DNA of 64,000 nt from Siphonodentalium dalli. Taxonomy: Eukaryota; Mollusca; Scaphopoda; Gadilida; Siphonodentaliidae. The position numbers and the translations under genes were made by a program. This document shows, in pieces, positions 9,775 to 20,538 of the stretch; positions within the stretch are counted from its first letter, which is position 1, and each line of letters opens with the position of its first letter. The notes below the pieces were generated by a model, which did not search any database, was not told the origin of the DNA, and saw nothing but the letters and a program-made list of their open reading frames with translations. The stretch spans positions 240,353,530-240,417,529 of the forward strand of contig CP136065.1 in the NCBI GenBank assembly GCA_032622095.1, read 5' to 3'.

Positions 9775-10738
9775 GTCCACACCAGCTTGGGATATCGGTT
9801 GGGCTGATTCTGTAACAGCTTGGGATATCGGTTGGGCTGATGCTGTAACAGCTTGGGATATCGGTTGGGCTGATGCTGTAGCAGCTTGGGATATCGGTTG
9901 GGCTGATGCTGTAACAGCTTGGGATATCGGTTGGGCTGATGCTGTAGCAGCTTGGGATATCGGTTGGGCTGATTCTGTAACAGCTTGGGATATCGGTTGG
10001 GTTGATGTTGTAACAGCTTGGGATATCGGTTGGGCTGATGCTGTCACAGCTTGGGATATCGGTTGGGCTGATGCTGTAACAGCTTGGGATATCGGTTGGG
10101 CTGATGCTGTAACAGCTTGGGATATCGGTTGGGCTGATGCTGTAACAGCTTGGGATATCGGTTGGGCTGATGCTGTAACAACTTGGGATATCGGTTGGGT
10201 TGATGTTGTAACAGCTTGGGATATCGGTTGGGCTGATGCTGTTTTGGAGCGAGTCCCGCCCGTTACTCTTCTATAACGGACTTTCATTGAAAAGATGTAC
10301 TACACTCTTGGAACAAATGTGTATAAATTCAACAGAAAATGTGCTACATTTTATCTTAAACAAAAGTAGAAATGACACGTATGTGTCTTTGGAATTTTAT
10401 CAACATTGATTATGAGTAAATATGTGAGTATATTATAGTTGGTAGATGAGATATGTTCCACTTAAAACACAAACCTTGTAAAAGCTACCAAATTAAAAAT
10501 CTGTCAGCAGCTTTAATACTTTATGCTACACTGTGTATAACACATTTTTAAGCTGTCCAAGATAGATAGATAGATCGAAAATGTTTTAATGGCTAATAGA
10601 TGGATAACATGTAGACAATTGAGCATAAGCATATATACAAAAGAGCAATACAGAGTGTGACATTCATATAGTATAAATATAAAAATTATAGATAACAAAA
10701 CAGCATCAGCCCAACCGATATCCCAAGCTGTTGTGGAC
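9775..10738. mobile_element. 964-bp element with 38-bp inverted ends, the left end expanded to a minisatellite
   Basis: Left end 9775-9813 (GTCCACACCAGCTTGGGATA...) and right end 10700-10738 are reverse complements over about 38 bp with two or three mismatches. The similarity stops abruptly at both outer GTCCAC/GTGGAC edges. The left terminal unit is repeated 14 times (9783-10243); the right end holds one copy. No target duplication was found beside the ends. The interior (10244-10699) is AT-rich and non-coding. It looks like a non-autonomous DNA element whose terminal repeat was amplified in tandem. Confidence 0.65.
9783..10243 (-). repeat. 33-bp minisatellite, 14 copies, open in one frame
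   Basis: The unit is exactly 33 bp with no indel across 14 copies. Variants are substitutions only (for example GATGCTGTAAC, GATTCTGTAAC, GATGTTGTAAC). Because 33 is a multiple of 3, a 191-codon minus-strand frame (9712-10287) stays open and would read as repeats of AQPISQAVTAS. I find no homology, no promoter and no reason beyond the open frame to call it a gene. Confidence 0.9.
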
Positions 10739-11267
10739 AGTGAATGTTACACTGGTGTAAATATTCTCCATAGGCTCCAATACTAACGTGTGTTGATCCG
10801 CATCAGAGGTCAAATGGAAACTGTTCAATGTGCCTTAATGTTGTGTGAGCTTGTCATCTGTGGACACTTTCCCAATAAAAAAACCAACACCATCTAGCAG
10901 GGAATACACTTCAAATTTTCGTGTTTTCATAATAAGGGTCAGTTCCGCACTAAAAACATATTGTCATTTTTTGAATCACACTCAAAATTTCTAAAAAGCC
11001 ACAACAGACTTCACCTTTAATGAATGGGCCTCTTGGAAAATAATGCTTGTGGGAGCATGATTCTTTTATTTTTTTGTCAACATCTTTCTTTTAATTCATG
11101 CAACCAATCACAGCCCAGAATGTTTTAACTGTGATACTTTTAACTCCTCCCACAACCGCAGAGGGAGCTGCCTTTGGTATTTACACCAGTGTAACCAGAA
11201 GACATGGTCTGCGAATATGCCTGTGATATCGACTGGATATCGAGTTTGATTTCTCTGTTGCTGAAGT
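10739..11267. other. Non-coding, nothing recognised
   Basis: No supported gene or repeat unit. The sequence around 11140-11200 is less AT-rich but shows no family signature. Confidence 0.45.
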
Positions 11268-12905
11268 AGTCTAGGCAAATATGAACGTAGGTGTCGCCCC
11301 GAGCGGGATTTATGACACCTACATTTTTGGTTAGCATACACAACTTTCGGAATCGTATGTTGGAATTGTCAGATTTTTCTTGAGGGACCCGATGACAAAA
11401 TCGGATTAAAAAAAATAAATAAAACCGACATATTTGACAGAGTATATTCACACCTATCGAGAAGATATATTCATCCAATTGTGATATAATACCTGAGAAT
11501 TGGGCGATAACCAGAGTATGGTAATACGTGTAAGTATTGAATCTCGGAATGACAGTCATGACGTCATGTGACGTCAAATATGTTTTAGGGTGAGATGAAT
11601 ATGACGATTCACACAAAGCGTTGTCTTTCATTTCTTATAAAACTAAAATTAAGAAGGTGATGCCCAATTATTTTATACCGTATGAAACGACTGCTAATTA
11701 GCTACGTTTTAATATATAATTTATCGCTGTTTGCCATAATAGTTTTTATCAAAGACAGAAAAATCAACACTCCCCCAAAGCTAAGAGGCACCAGGATGTG
11801 ATATAAGGCACACAGAACGCACGATTACGTAAAACAGAAAACCACGTAGAAAGGGTGGAAGTAATATACGGTAATTTATTTCATTCCGTCTTGGTTTAAC
11901 AAAAATGGCCTACTAACCCCAAGATGGCTGCCAATATGGTGGCCGGTATATGGGTGGAAGTTGTGAAATCTGTAAGAACGCACAATTACTTGCCAAAAGG
12001 ACTTAACTAACAACGGCCGTTGATAAATTACTATACTATTAGTTACACTATCATTAAATATATATATCCCGATCCACCGACCAGAATATTTAAGTGTAAA
12101 AATATCATACAATGCACCTCCTGGTCCCAATTTTTTATAAAATTTACGTGTTTTTCTCCAAAAATGTCCGAAAAACTATTTTTGTCATCTTCTCGAAAGG
12201 TATAAAGAAATTAATGCAGCGTGGTTGGAAATAATTTGTATGTTAGATAATTACATGCCGTCGGAGGTTACTACGTGACCTACTAACCAGTCTTCCATAG
12301 GTCGTTGTGTTAAGTACGCCATTTGGCAAGTAATCGTGCGTTCTGTGTGCATTATACCACAGCCTGGCGCATCTTAGCTTTGGGGAGGAGAGTAGATTTT
12401 TCTGCCTTTGATAAATAATAATGCGGCCAACAGCGATAAGTGAAATTTTAAACGTCGCTAATAAGCAGTAGTTTCCTATGGTATCAAATAATTTGGCATA
12501 ACACTCGTATGTTATGTTTTATAAGAAACGAAAGACAACGCTATGTGTGAATCGCCATAGTCTTCTCACCCTAAACATATGCCGACATTCACAAGACGTC
12601 ATGACTGTCTTTCCGATTTTCAATGGTTACGCGTAATACATTACTCTAGTCATCGCCTCAGATTTGTATGAATATCTCTTCTCGAAAGGTGTGAAAATAC
12701 TGTTCTGTAAAATATGTCGGCTTTATTTAAAAAAGGACCTATTTTTTTATCGGGTGTCTCAATAAAATCACGCGGTGAGAAAAAAGCCCGCCAACCTGAC
12801 AAATCCAACATACGGATTCGGAAAGATAAGTATTTACGCTAACCAAAAATGTAGGTCTCATAAATTCCTTCTCGAAGCGACACCTGTCCATGTTTGCCTG
12901 GCCTA
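11268..12905. mobile_element. 1.6-kb foldback element with ~560-590-bp diverged arms
   Basis: The left arm (11268 to about 11830) matches the reverse complement of 12318-12905 along its length. Paired landmarks include AGGCAAA-ATG...AGGTGTCGC at the outer ends, ACCTACATTTTTGGTTAGC, GTCATGACGTC, TCTTTGATAAA-like and CAGAACGCACGATTACG at the inner ends. A further inner pair (11975-12018 with 12300-12343) contains ACTTGCC. The arms are clearly diverged, with many substitutions and small indels. No transposase is encoded. The open minus-strand frames inside the left arm are not supported as genes. Confidence 0.75.
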
Positions 12906-13481
12906 AAGGCGTAATGTTAAGATGTTATTTCTTATTTTGTTTACACAGGAGAGTCGAGAGAACCTTTGGTGATGTGGTATGGTGGTATATAGTATCAGAG
13001 AAACTAACATTGTGTCTACACTGCTGTCTTCCATTATCACCCTTGGTAAAGCGAGCTGTCGTTCTCTGAATAGTTCCTACCAGTCTACGATCCAGGTGCC
13101 ATACATTATGGGTCCCATACAGTTTCGCAATATTCTAGACTTTGCCCCATCAAGGAAATATATGCGACCCTCTTTAGTAATTATTGAGAGCACTGTCCTA
13201 AATTCGGGCGCAAGAATCCAAGGGTCTAAGATTTACAATGGTTTGACACATGAGGGGTCCAGCTCCATTAATTATGTATTTGTTGTGTGAGAATAGGTTT
13301 ATTGCAAATAAATATATGCAAAGGGCCTTACAACAGGCACGCAAGCCTATACAAGTCGGACCCAAAAAATATAAATTACAACGAAAATTCACATGATAAA
13401 AAAATAGGTGCATGAGCTGGTATATATGTGTATTTTGGAGCGCAAACCGCCATGTGGTTTAAAATCACCAGGATACACCAA
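12906..13481. other. Non-coding, nothing recognised
   Basis: One 103-codon plus-strand frame (12979-13290) is present but has no recognisable domain. I do not call it. Confidence 0.4.
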
Positions 13482-13925
13482 CATAGCATTATATCAGGTC
13501 CCACCGACATCAAAGCATTATATCATGCAGGACCCACCAACAACATAGCAAGATATCAGGATAAACAAAAAACATGGCATTACACAAGGGCAAACAGATT
13601 AAATAAAAAACATGACATTGTACAAGGGCAAACCAACAACATAGCATTATATCATGCAGGACCCACCAACAATATAGCATATCATGCAGGGCCCACCACC
13701 ATTGCATTATACCAGGGCAGACCAACAACATGGCATTATATCAGGACAAACCAAAAACATAGTATTATATCATGCAGGACCCACCAACAATATAGCATAT
13801 CACGCAGGACCACCACCATTGCATTATATCAGGGCAGACCACCACCATTGCATTATATCAGGGCAGACCAACAACATGGCATTATATCAGGACAAACCAA
13901 CAACATAGAATTATATCATGACCAA
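13482..13925 (+). repeat. ~29-33-bp degenerate minisatellite
   Basis: About 14 units are built on AGCATTATATCA, then GCAGGACCCACCAACAACAT or a GGGCAGACCAACAACAT variant. Unit lengths vary between about 27 and 38 bp. The open frames across it (up to 222 codons) come from the repeat and carry no domain. Confidence 0.85.
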
Positions 13926-15114
13926 TTAAATAGAGTTTCATTATTATTTTTATCTCAGCTTCCTGAATATCCGAACGGTTCTGTTTTTACACGGATCGGC
14001 GATGTCGCATGCTGGTACGGTGGACGGGAGATAATTCTATATCGCCTAAGCTACAGATTGCACGACACAAGAGTCACAGACGCCTGCAAAATTTAGTCAC
14101 ACCCCATGGATTATAACACTGGATCTTAGCCTATAAGGATGGGACTGACGTTTCAAGGTGCCGTTTTTGTTGACGCTACTAACTGATTTTCCACATGACA
14201 CTATGCCAACAGCACTGCTAGTCGGGCGGATATATGTAAAATGGTGAATTTTTGTGAATAAATCATCAAATTCGCCATATACGTTCCTCGTGGTACGTTA
14301 TAACAATATTGTCGACAGACTGCGAGATCGGGCCATTATGGTGTTTCGGGGAGTTGCGATAGCAATTGCGATAGCAAAGGGTGCAAAATCAGCTTACATA
14401 TGATAAAATGGGTTGAATTCCATATAATATGGGGAAAATCGCAGGTGTTTCACTGTCAATATAGTGAATGTGTGGCATTTGAAGTACTTCACCGCTTAGG
14501 GACAACTGAATATCATATTTGATGTGGTATGGTAACCACACCTACCCGACCATGTGACCAAACTACAAATAAATATCATCTCAGTGTATTGAATGAAGAA
14601 CGACGATTACACATGTATCTTTACGATGGGTGAAGGCGAGTAACAATTTATACAGTTGTGGAAATAATACCTCATATCAGATCTTACTGGCCAAAGCAGT
14701 CATGTTCTAACACAATGGCGACCTCTTTCATAGACAAAGATCAGAAAGTACCAAAAATAGATTACATGAGTCAAGTATTCCAACATTTCCTAATGGAAAG
14801 AATGGCATGATAACACCAAGAAATAAAACATGAACCACATTGCAGTATTTTCAATCTACACTTCTCTCCTCAAGGTGGGAGTGAAATCCATTTTATCCTT
14901 TTCTGGGTCACAAATATGACCGCGGTTCAGATATTAGAATATTTAATATAAATTGCAACAAGAAACAGAAGCTCAAAACACAAGAGATACACCATTGACA
15001 AATAATAAGTGAAATCGTAAGTGGAGGAATCGGTCCGGACTATACCGTGGACAGCCTGTTCACGCGATTGCATCGCAGATTGGGAAATCGTAGGTTCTTC
15101 TTATACCATGGTTA
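13926..15114. other. Non-coding, nothing recognised
   Basis: No gene, RNA or repeat unit could be supported in this stretch. Confidence 0.45.
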
Positions 15115-15137
15115 AACACGTGATTAGTCACGTGATT
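15115..15137. promoter_or_regulatory. Paired CACGTG E-box motifs
   Basis: Two perfect CACGTG palindromes sit about 14 bp apart, start to start (15118 and 15132), with ATTAGT between them. An AT-rich TATAGTGTATATAC follows. CACGTG is the core site of bHLH-zip proteins of the MYC/USF type. The site lies about 30-50 bp upstream of an ATG at 15166. It is a motif match only. Confidence 0.3.
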
Positions 15138-15165
15138 TATAGTGTATATACTCATGTATCGCAAA

Positions 15166-15317
15166 CATGGCTGATTACAACATCACGTCAGCCATCCCTT
15201 TGGAGCAGCCGGACTCCGGATAACAGCTACCAGGAGTCCACCACCGTCACCGACGAGGCAACAACACCTGCTGGGACACTGCAGCTACCAACGACCTACA
15301 GTGTTCCAGGGGGATAA
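15166..15317 (+). other. Possible short or frameshifted coding segment, unidentified
   Basis: The segment is GC-richer than its surroundings. The ATG at 15166 opens MADYNITSAIPLEQPDSG and then stops. The neighbouring frame carries on with SYQESTTVTDEATTPAGT and ends at 15317. The Ser/Thr/Pro-rich content looks protein-like, and the switch of frame suggests a broken exon or a fragment of one. I recognise no family. It could also be chance. Confidence 0.25.
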
Positions 15318-15507
15318 ACACCCCCCTCGTCTGGATTCCAGCGACGGAAAGAAGAAATTTGTTCATAAAAAAATGCTTCTTCCCTTTACTTTTTTTTCCA
15401 TGTATTTTAAAATAAAGGCTAAAATATGAGGGGTTAGGGAATGGGCCTTTCGGACCATTCGAGAATCCCGGGGTTAGCCCCCCCCCCCCCACAAACACTC
15501 TATATAC

Positions 15508-15815
15508 ATGGCTGCCCTGAATTTGAAGGTTGCGCTCGCATATATTTTGTTAATGCGACGTTTACGCCGTAAACGGCTCTCCCGTAATCGTACGTTATGG
15601 TCGAGGAAGTGGTTACCCAGACGGAACTTGCATTTGGGCATACCATGCTCCTCAACAAGAGCTTGAAGATGTTGACGGATACAGCATTGTTTGGAAAATG
15701 AAACCTGATGTTTTCTCTGCTGCTTTCCATGGTCGGTCCACTGATGAAAAAACAAGACACCAACATGAGGACTTCCATAAAACCTGCAGAAAGACTTTCA
15801 ATTACCTTGCGGTAC
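15508..15815 (+). pseudogene. Harbinger transposase N-terminal remnant, copy 1
   Basis: Three frames in succession carry parts of a PIF/Harbinger transposase N-terminus. First comes an Arg-rich frame ending LWSRKWLPRRNLHLG. Then AYHAPQQELEDVDGYSIVW and MKPDVF appear in a second frame. Finally GPLMKKQDTNMRTSIKPAER appears in a third. The family pattern there is a W-rich segment, a YH..LQEL...D, an RM.P..F, and a K.DTNMR-type motif before the DDE domain. Two frameshifts break it and no DDE domain follows. It is unrelated in sequence to the 7.6-kb copy, so it represents another lineage. Confidence 0.7.
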
Positions 15816-15943
15816 TGCTAACAATAACAAACATTCTAATGAATTTGTAAAATCCAGTGAATTTGCAAAAAATAGAAATATGTCCACCAGTATACTATAT
15901 AGAATAAATATGAAAAGATAAAGGGTCTAACATACACATGTGA

Positions 15944-16175
15944 ATGCTGAGAACACTTTACTATCCACACAATCTTAAGAAGCACCCGGTACGGAAGTGG
16001 CGGTCATTATACTACTCGGCTTACCACACTCCCGAGGGTAGCGATAATACTCTTTGTGGGAGGTTGGTGCAAAATCTTACGTTTGTTGAACAGAGTTTCA
16101 TTTCTCTTGCCCATGCTTCCATGAACATGATTGTTCTACCCTTTGGTCTGAAATCTGTCAATGGGCAAATAATTG
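15944..16175 (+). pseudogene. Probable Helitron Rep N-terminal-region fragment
   Basis: The frame contains QNLTFVEQSFISLAHASMNM and ends GLKSVNGQII. This resembles the LT..E..LI...P....Y.L..G....G..INF segment that precedes the Rep domain in animal Helitron proteins. It is interrupted at about 16176, where Harbinger-type sequence begins in the same frame. The Helitron call is moderate and rests on one conserved segment. Confidence 0.45.
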
Positions 16176-16312
16176 TTTCTCTACTGCTTTCCATGGTCGG
16201 TCCACTGAAGGGAAAACAAGACACCAACACGAGGACTTCCATAAAACCTGCAGAAAGACTTCCAATTACCTTGAGGTATTTATCTACCGGTACATCAGAT
16301 AAACTATTTTAG
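16176..16312 (+). pseudogene. Harbinger transposase fragment, copy 2
   Basis: It begins TTTCTCTACTGCTTTCCATGG and is a close direct duplicate of 15713-15812 (offset about 463 bp). It encodes LLLSMVGPLKGKQDTNTRTS and, beyond the duplicated part, ITLRYLSTGTS. This is the K.DTNMR and LRYLATG-type section of PIF/Harbinger transposases. It runs in frame with the Helitron-like fragment to its left, so the junction gives a chimeric open frame. Confidence 0.65.
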
Positions 16313-16704
16313 TAATGTATAAGTTACTAACTTACTGTTGTATTCTTTTATCACTATTTCGTTGATTTCGTTGATTCAAGATTCCCGGTTCTGTAACAAT
16401 TTGCTTACTATTATTTTAATGATTAATTTTATCACTTTATTACAGAGGGAGTTCTCTAGTAGATTAACTGCATATTACTATTAAGTGATAACATGATTTT
16501 GTCCGTCATGGTTTATTAACGGTCCTTTGTGAATGATTAACAGCCCTCGGGCCTATTAGCGGCTGAAATGAGTCTCCGGTCACTAATATGCCTAACAATA
16601 TTTACCTTTACCTTGTAAGCAAGTACATTCTCGTATATATGCGATGCTCCCAACATATATATGCGATGCTCCCAACATGTATGGGAGACTCGCATATACA
16701 AGAG
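16313..16704. other. Non-coding gap with a ~80-bp hairpin
   Basis: At about 16627-16708, two direct copies of TATATATGCGATGCTCCCA are followed by the complementary TGGGAG-CTCGCATATA. The outer bases CATTCTCGTATAT pair with ATATACAAGAGAATG. Nothing else was recognised. Confidence 0.5.
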
Positions 16705-17745
16705 AATGCACTGGCACAGGATCTTGAATGTTGCACCAGCACAGTTGTCACCAAAGGGGAATTCTTTTGCCAGTTTCCATTTTTCATACAGAATTGAATT
16801 ATCAGACATAAAGGAGTATTTTAAAAACAACCCTGATCACTTTTATGGATGGAACATAAGGAAATTAACGGGTTCTTCTGCTAACTGGAATGGCAAGAAA
16901 TTAAATTTATTTGCTATGTTGAAAAAGTTAGGCCCTCCGACATTCTTCCTTACTGTGAGTGCACGACATGAACTGGGGTGATCTTCTGTCAGTATTCAGC
17001 AGTTGAGAATGACTGTTTTCAGACACCAATCTCTTTCACTAATTACAAAGCAACAGAAAACCGATCCCAGGGTGAAACGCCCGGTGGTTACAGCCGGGTA
17101 TTTCTCAAGACGATGCCACCTCTTAAGTCAGGTGCCCAGCCAATTGGTAAGGTAAATTACTGCTGGCGAATTGAATGTCCACTCAGTCCATATTTACATT
17201 CACTTTGGTGGGTTGAATGTGCACCTGATTTAGATACTGAGCAAGGAATACTTTATACCCATTCATTAATATAAATATCACAATTTCCATTCCAGATAAA
17301 ACTGATCCCCTCATGCCCGCTTGCATTGCAAGCTCATAAACATACCCATACATGAAAAAATATGTTAAGCTAACTAATTCAAGTACCGGTATGTGTAGAT
17401 TTGCAATACACACAACCTGTTCAAATGAAACGCATCTCAAGAATTCAGATGAATTGGTAAGGAGCCCAAAATGTTATGTGATAAAACGGTTGCCAAATGC
17501 GGTTAATAATTATAAGATCCTCTGGAATGCAAACATGGACATCCATGAATGGCAGTGTATCTTATACATATGTAGCTACGTGTGTCAGATGACATTATGA
17601 ATGTGTTCGAAAATGCTGTTGATAAACTGTCTCCTGATGCTACAACGTAGAATCGCATGCGAGCTCTTGGTAATATTTTGTTAACAAACAGACAGTTGAA
17701 TGCACAAGAGGCTGCTTATATTAAGCTAAAAATAAGAATGTAAAG
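16705..17745 (+). pseudogene. Helitron Rep (HUH) remnant
   Basis: Several in-order blocks match the Rep/Helitron-like N domain of rolling-circle Helitron transposases. Visible blocks are LNVAPAQ, then a block ending MLKKLGPPTFFLTVSA (about 16910-16965), then LKSGAQPIGKVNYCWRIE followed by PYLHSLWWVECAPDLD (about 17120-17237), then NAVNNYKILWNANMDI and ILYICSYV (about 17490-17585), and finally RALGNILLTNRQLNAQEAAY (about 17658-17720). The third block carries the HUH motif; its first His reads Tyr here (YLH), so nicking activity should be lost. Frameshifts and stops separate the blocks. No helicase domain and no Helitron ends were found. Confidence 0.85.
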
Positions 17746-18875
17746 CTGAACCATTCTGAAGTCGGGATTAGCCCCGAAACAAGGCATTATTGGTTGATTT
17801 GGGACTCTTTAGAAGTCCACCAAGGTTTGATTTTTAAGAATTTTAAAAGTCTAATGGGACAGATAGTTATCTGCAACTCATAGTTCCAAAGTCACTGCGT
17901 CATGCGATTTTGTTCCAAATGCAAAACTTTCTGACGTCAGGACACTTGGGTATTCAGTAAAAATATTTAGAAAATATTGAAACAATCTTATTGGTTTGAA
18001 CTTATGATTGATATTACTAATTGGATAGTTATTTGTGATTCATGTGCATCCATTAAACCTCCAATTAACACAAAGGCACGATTAGGGAAAATGCCAGTGA
18101 GAGTACATATAGCACGATTGATTACTAATATGTTTTGGGCATTCCCACGGACGCCAAGGGGAAATAAGTTCATTTTGTTTGTGGTAGATGTTTTGTGAAA
18201 GCGGTTTGAAGTGATACGGGTACCCGACCAATCTTCAGTCACATGTGCTGAACAAATATTAAAGGAAGTATTAGCCAGGTTTGGAATTTATGAGAGCCAC
18301 ATATTCAATCAGCTCTGCACTTTGTTTGATATCAAGAAAACTAGGATGACCTCAAAGTTGTAATTGTCAGTCAGAAATCATAAAAAAAAGATAGAAGCAT
18401 TTCTTAAAGATGGGCAGACCGATTGGGATTTGCATTTGGGTTGTTTAGCTGCAGTATATCGATCCACTCCATATGAAAGTACCAGTCTCACTCCAAACTT
18501 ATTGATAGTTGGTTGTGAAGTACAATTACCCTCCGAAGTAATGTTCCAAGTTTGGTCTAAAAGTATACAACCACCTTTTGAAACTTATGGGGATTATGTT
18601 GAACTCAAGTCCAAATTGACTAAACCACACGAAGTAGCTCGTATTCCAAGTGGGTGATCTGGTTTGGTATTTGAATCTAAACAAGCAGGTAGGAATATCA
18701 CCACAACTTCTTTCAATGCATCGGGGTCCAATGGTAGTAATTAAAAAAAATCTCTGACTTGAGCTATATTTTACATCTTGATGCTAAGGTCAAAACAAAG
18801 TTGTCATTGTCAGTACATTAACGCTCTATCAATGGGAAGACGTATCAAAATGGATTAAAGTAGCACGTAAAAGGG
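17746..18875 (+). pseudogene. Ty3/Gypsy integrase remnant
   Basis: Blocks match the integrase end of a Ty3/Gypsy pol polyprotein. The order is a zinc-binding region ending ICDSCASIKPP (about 18030-18065), a core fragment FPRTPRGNKFILFVVD (about 18141-18190), VPDQSSVTCAEQIL, then the distal part with DWDLHLGCLAAVYRSTPYES (about 18420-18480) and a GPY-like tail to about 18875. It is badly broken. The first catalytic Asp reads Asn, the segment that should hold the second Asp is deleted near 18290, and the segment with the Glu is missing. Stops and frameshifts occur throughout. No LTRs were seen. It abuts the Helitron remnant directly. Confidence 0.85.
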
Positions 18876-20234
18876 TCACCACATAGTGGGGAAAATATTT
18901 GTGTTATTTACTTTCAGATAAACCATCATGCCATCCCACAGCAAACGTGGATTCCTATACAATTGTACAAGGTGTCTCTTTACGGGAGGGCGCTGCAAGG
19001 TAGTGTCACATATAGTGGCGACACACTTTAATGCAAGTCAGGTGCCGTACCAATATAGAAGACGTGTAATCAGGAAAGAAATAGGTTATTGCTAAATAGA
19101 GCTCGTTTCATTGACGTATGTATCAGGGCTTTGGCGTTAGAATGCTATACCAGCGACAATGTTCACAAGTGCGATTTTGGGAAAACTACGCCATCTATCA
19201 TATTCCTCATAGATTATCAAAATAGTTGATCGCAGTCACACTATATTTCAATGTGTCCGGTTAAGTAGGCTGGTGACTGACTATACACGGATACCAATTC
19301 AATTATTACGATCTTAATTGCCGAACTGGCAAATTCCCCATACAATATGTTGACTTCGCTTCAACATACTCCGTCAAGTTATATCAAACGAAAGGAAAAG
19401 ATTTTGCTAGCATTCGGTACGATATCTAAACTTACATTCGTTTGATACAATATATCATATTGTGACTGAGGTGAACGGTTTTGTGAATCGATGAGGAATA
19501 TGATAGATGGTGTTTTTTTCTCCAAAATCGAATTTGTGAACCTTGTCATTGGTATAGTAATAGTTCATATTGGTGTATCTGGTATTCCACAGGGGCCTGT
19601 GACACTAGAGGCCACAATATGTGCTGTTGCAATCATTTTCCCGAACAATACACTTAGGGTACACAATAATAACATTGAAGTTAAGTTGTGCGTTGGGGTG
19701 TGGGGGTGCATGGGGGTGGTACCAACCAATGACCAAGAGTAATATATATCTGTCGCATGCCGCTGATATCTCCATACACACATAATACAATATCCGCACC
19801 TATTATGTCCAGAAATAAAATATAGCCAATCGAAGCATCAAAATAAGGCAAGGATTCCTTTTCTTCGACGTGGATCATTACAGAGGGATACGTATATGCC
19901 AGATCCCGATATGGTAAGAATAAAGAGCGTTTGTGCTGAAAGGTAAACATACTCGGTAAGATGTATATGACTCCCGCGAGCCTTTACAATATAATTATAC
20001 AGCTTGAATGTTAGTCTGCGATGACTAACCCTTTCGTTACTGAATGGATTCCCCCATTAGTTGTGAAAGTATATTTTGGAATGGTCTATTAATCTTTTGT
20101 TCAGGAATAATAAGCCGACATGCAGACGATCATATAATACAAAGAAAAAGAATTCCGGTTCATTGGGCGGAAATATTTTGACAATAAGTCAATAACGTCA
20201 AACAAAAGTCAACGAGTATTTAGTAACCATTATG
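18876..20234. other. Non-coding, nothing recognised
   Basis: No gene. One small inverted pair, ATATCAAACGAA / TTCGTTTGATA, lies at about 19380-19449. Short open frames near 19500-19950 overlap each other on both strands and carry no domain. Confidence 0.45.
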
Positions 20235-20529
20235 GCTGAAGGGGGTCACTCTCACCAAAAAAAGTGCTGAAGGGTACACAGGGTTTGTGATCGGCACTAA
20301 CACCGTTTCTAAAACTATTTCTGAAAGTCTGATGCCCATTAACAGTTTGTTTTCTGTTCATTTTAATGTTCATTGGAACGCAAATAATCATTCTCTATCA
20401 GAAATCATGGCAGCTACGAATACTAAACGTCATTTAAAACGAGATTTCAAAACGTGTGTACCCTTCGGCACATTTTAAAATCCTGTGTACCCTTCAGCAC
20501 TTTTTTTTGGTGAGAGTGACCCCTTCAGC
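20235..20529 (-). mobile_element. MITE with long terminal inverted repeats, copy 2
   Basis: A 295-bp copy of the 4016-4340 family, inserted in reverse orientation. The ends (GCTGAAGGGGGTCACTC and complement) and the interior align throughout. The left end has only one GTGCTGAAGGGTACACAGG unit where the other three ends have two, which explains the 30-bp shorter length. Flanks 20226-20234 (ACCATTATG) and 20530-20538 (CATATTATG) match at 6 of 9 positions, consistent with an older 9-bp duplication. Confidence 0.83.
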
Positions 20530-20538
20530 CATATTATG

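Noticed and set aside
11140-11631. 163-codon minus-strand open frame
   Set aside because: It lies mostly in the left arm of the 1.6-kb foldback. The right arm does not preserve the frame, and no domain is seen.
13428-14096. 222-codon open frame rich in Thr, Asn and Ile
   Set aside because: Most of it is the degenerate minisatellite; the tail shows no family motif.
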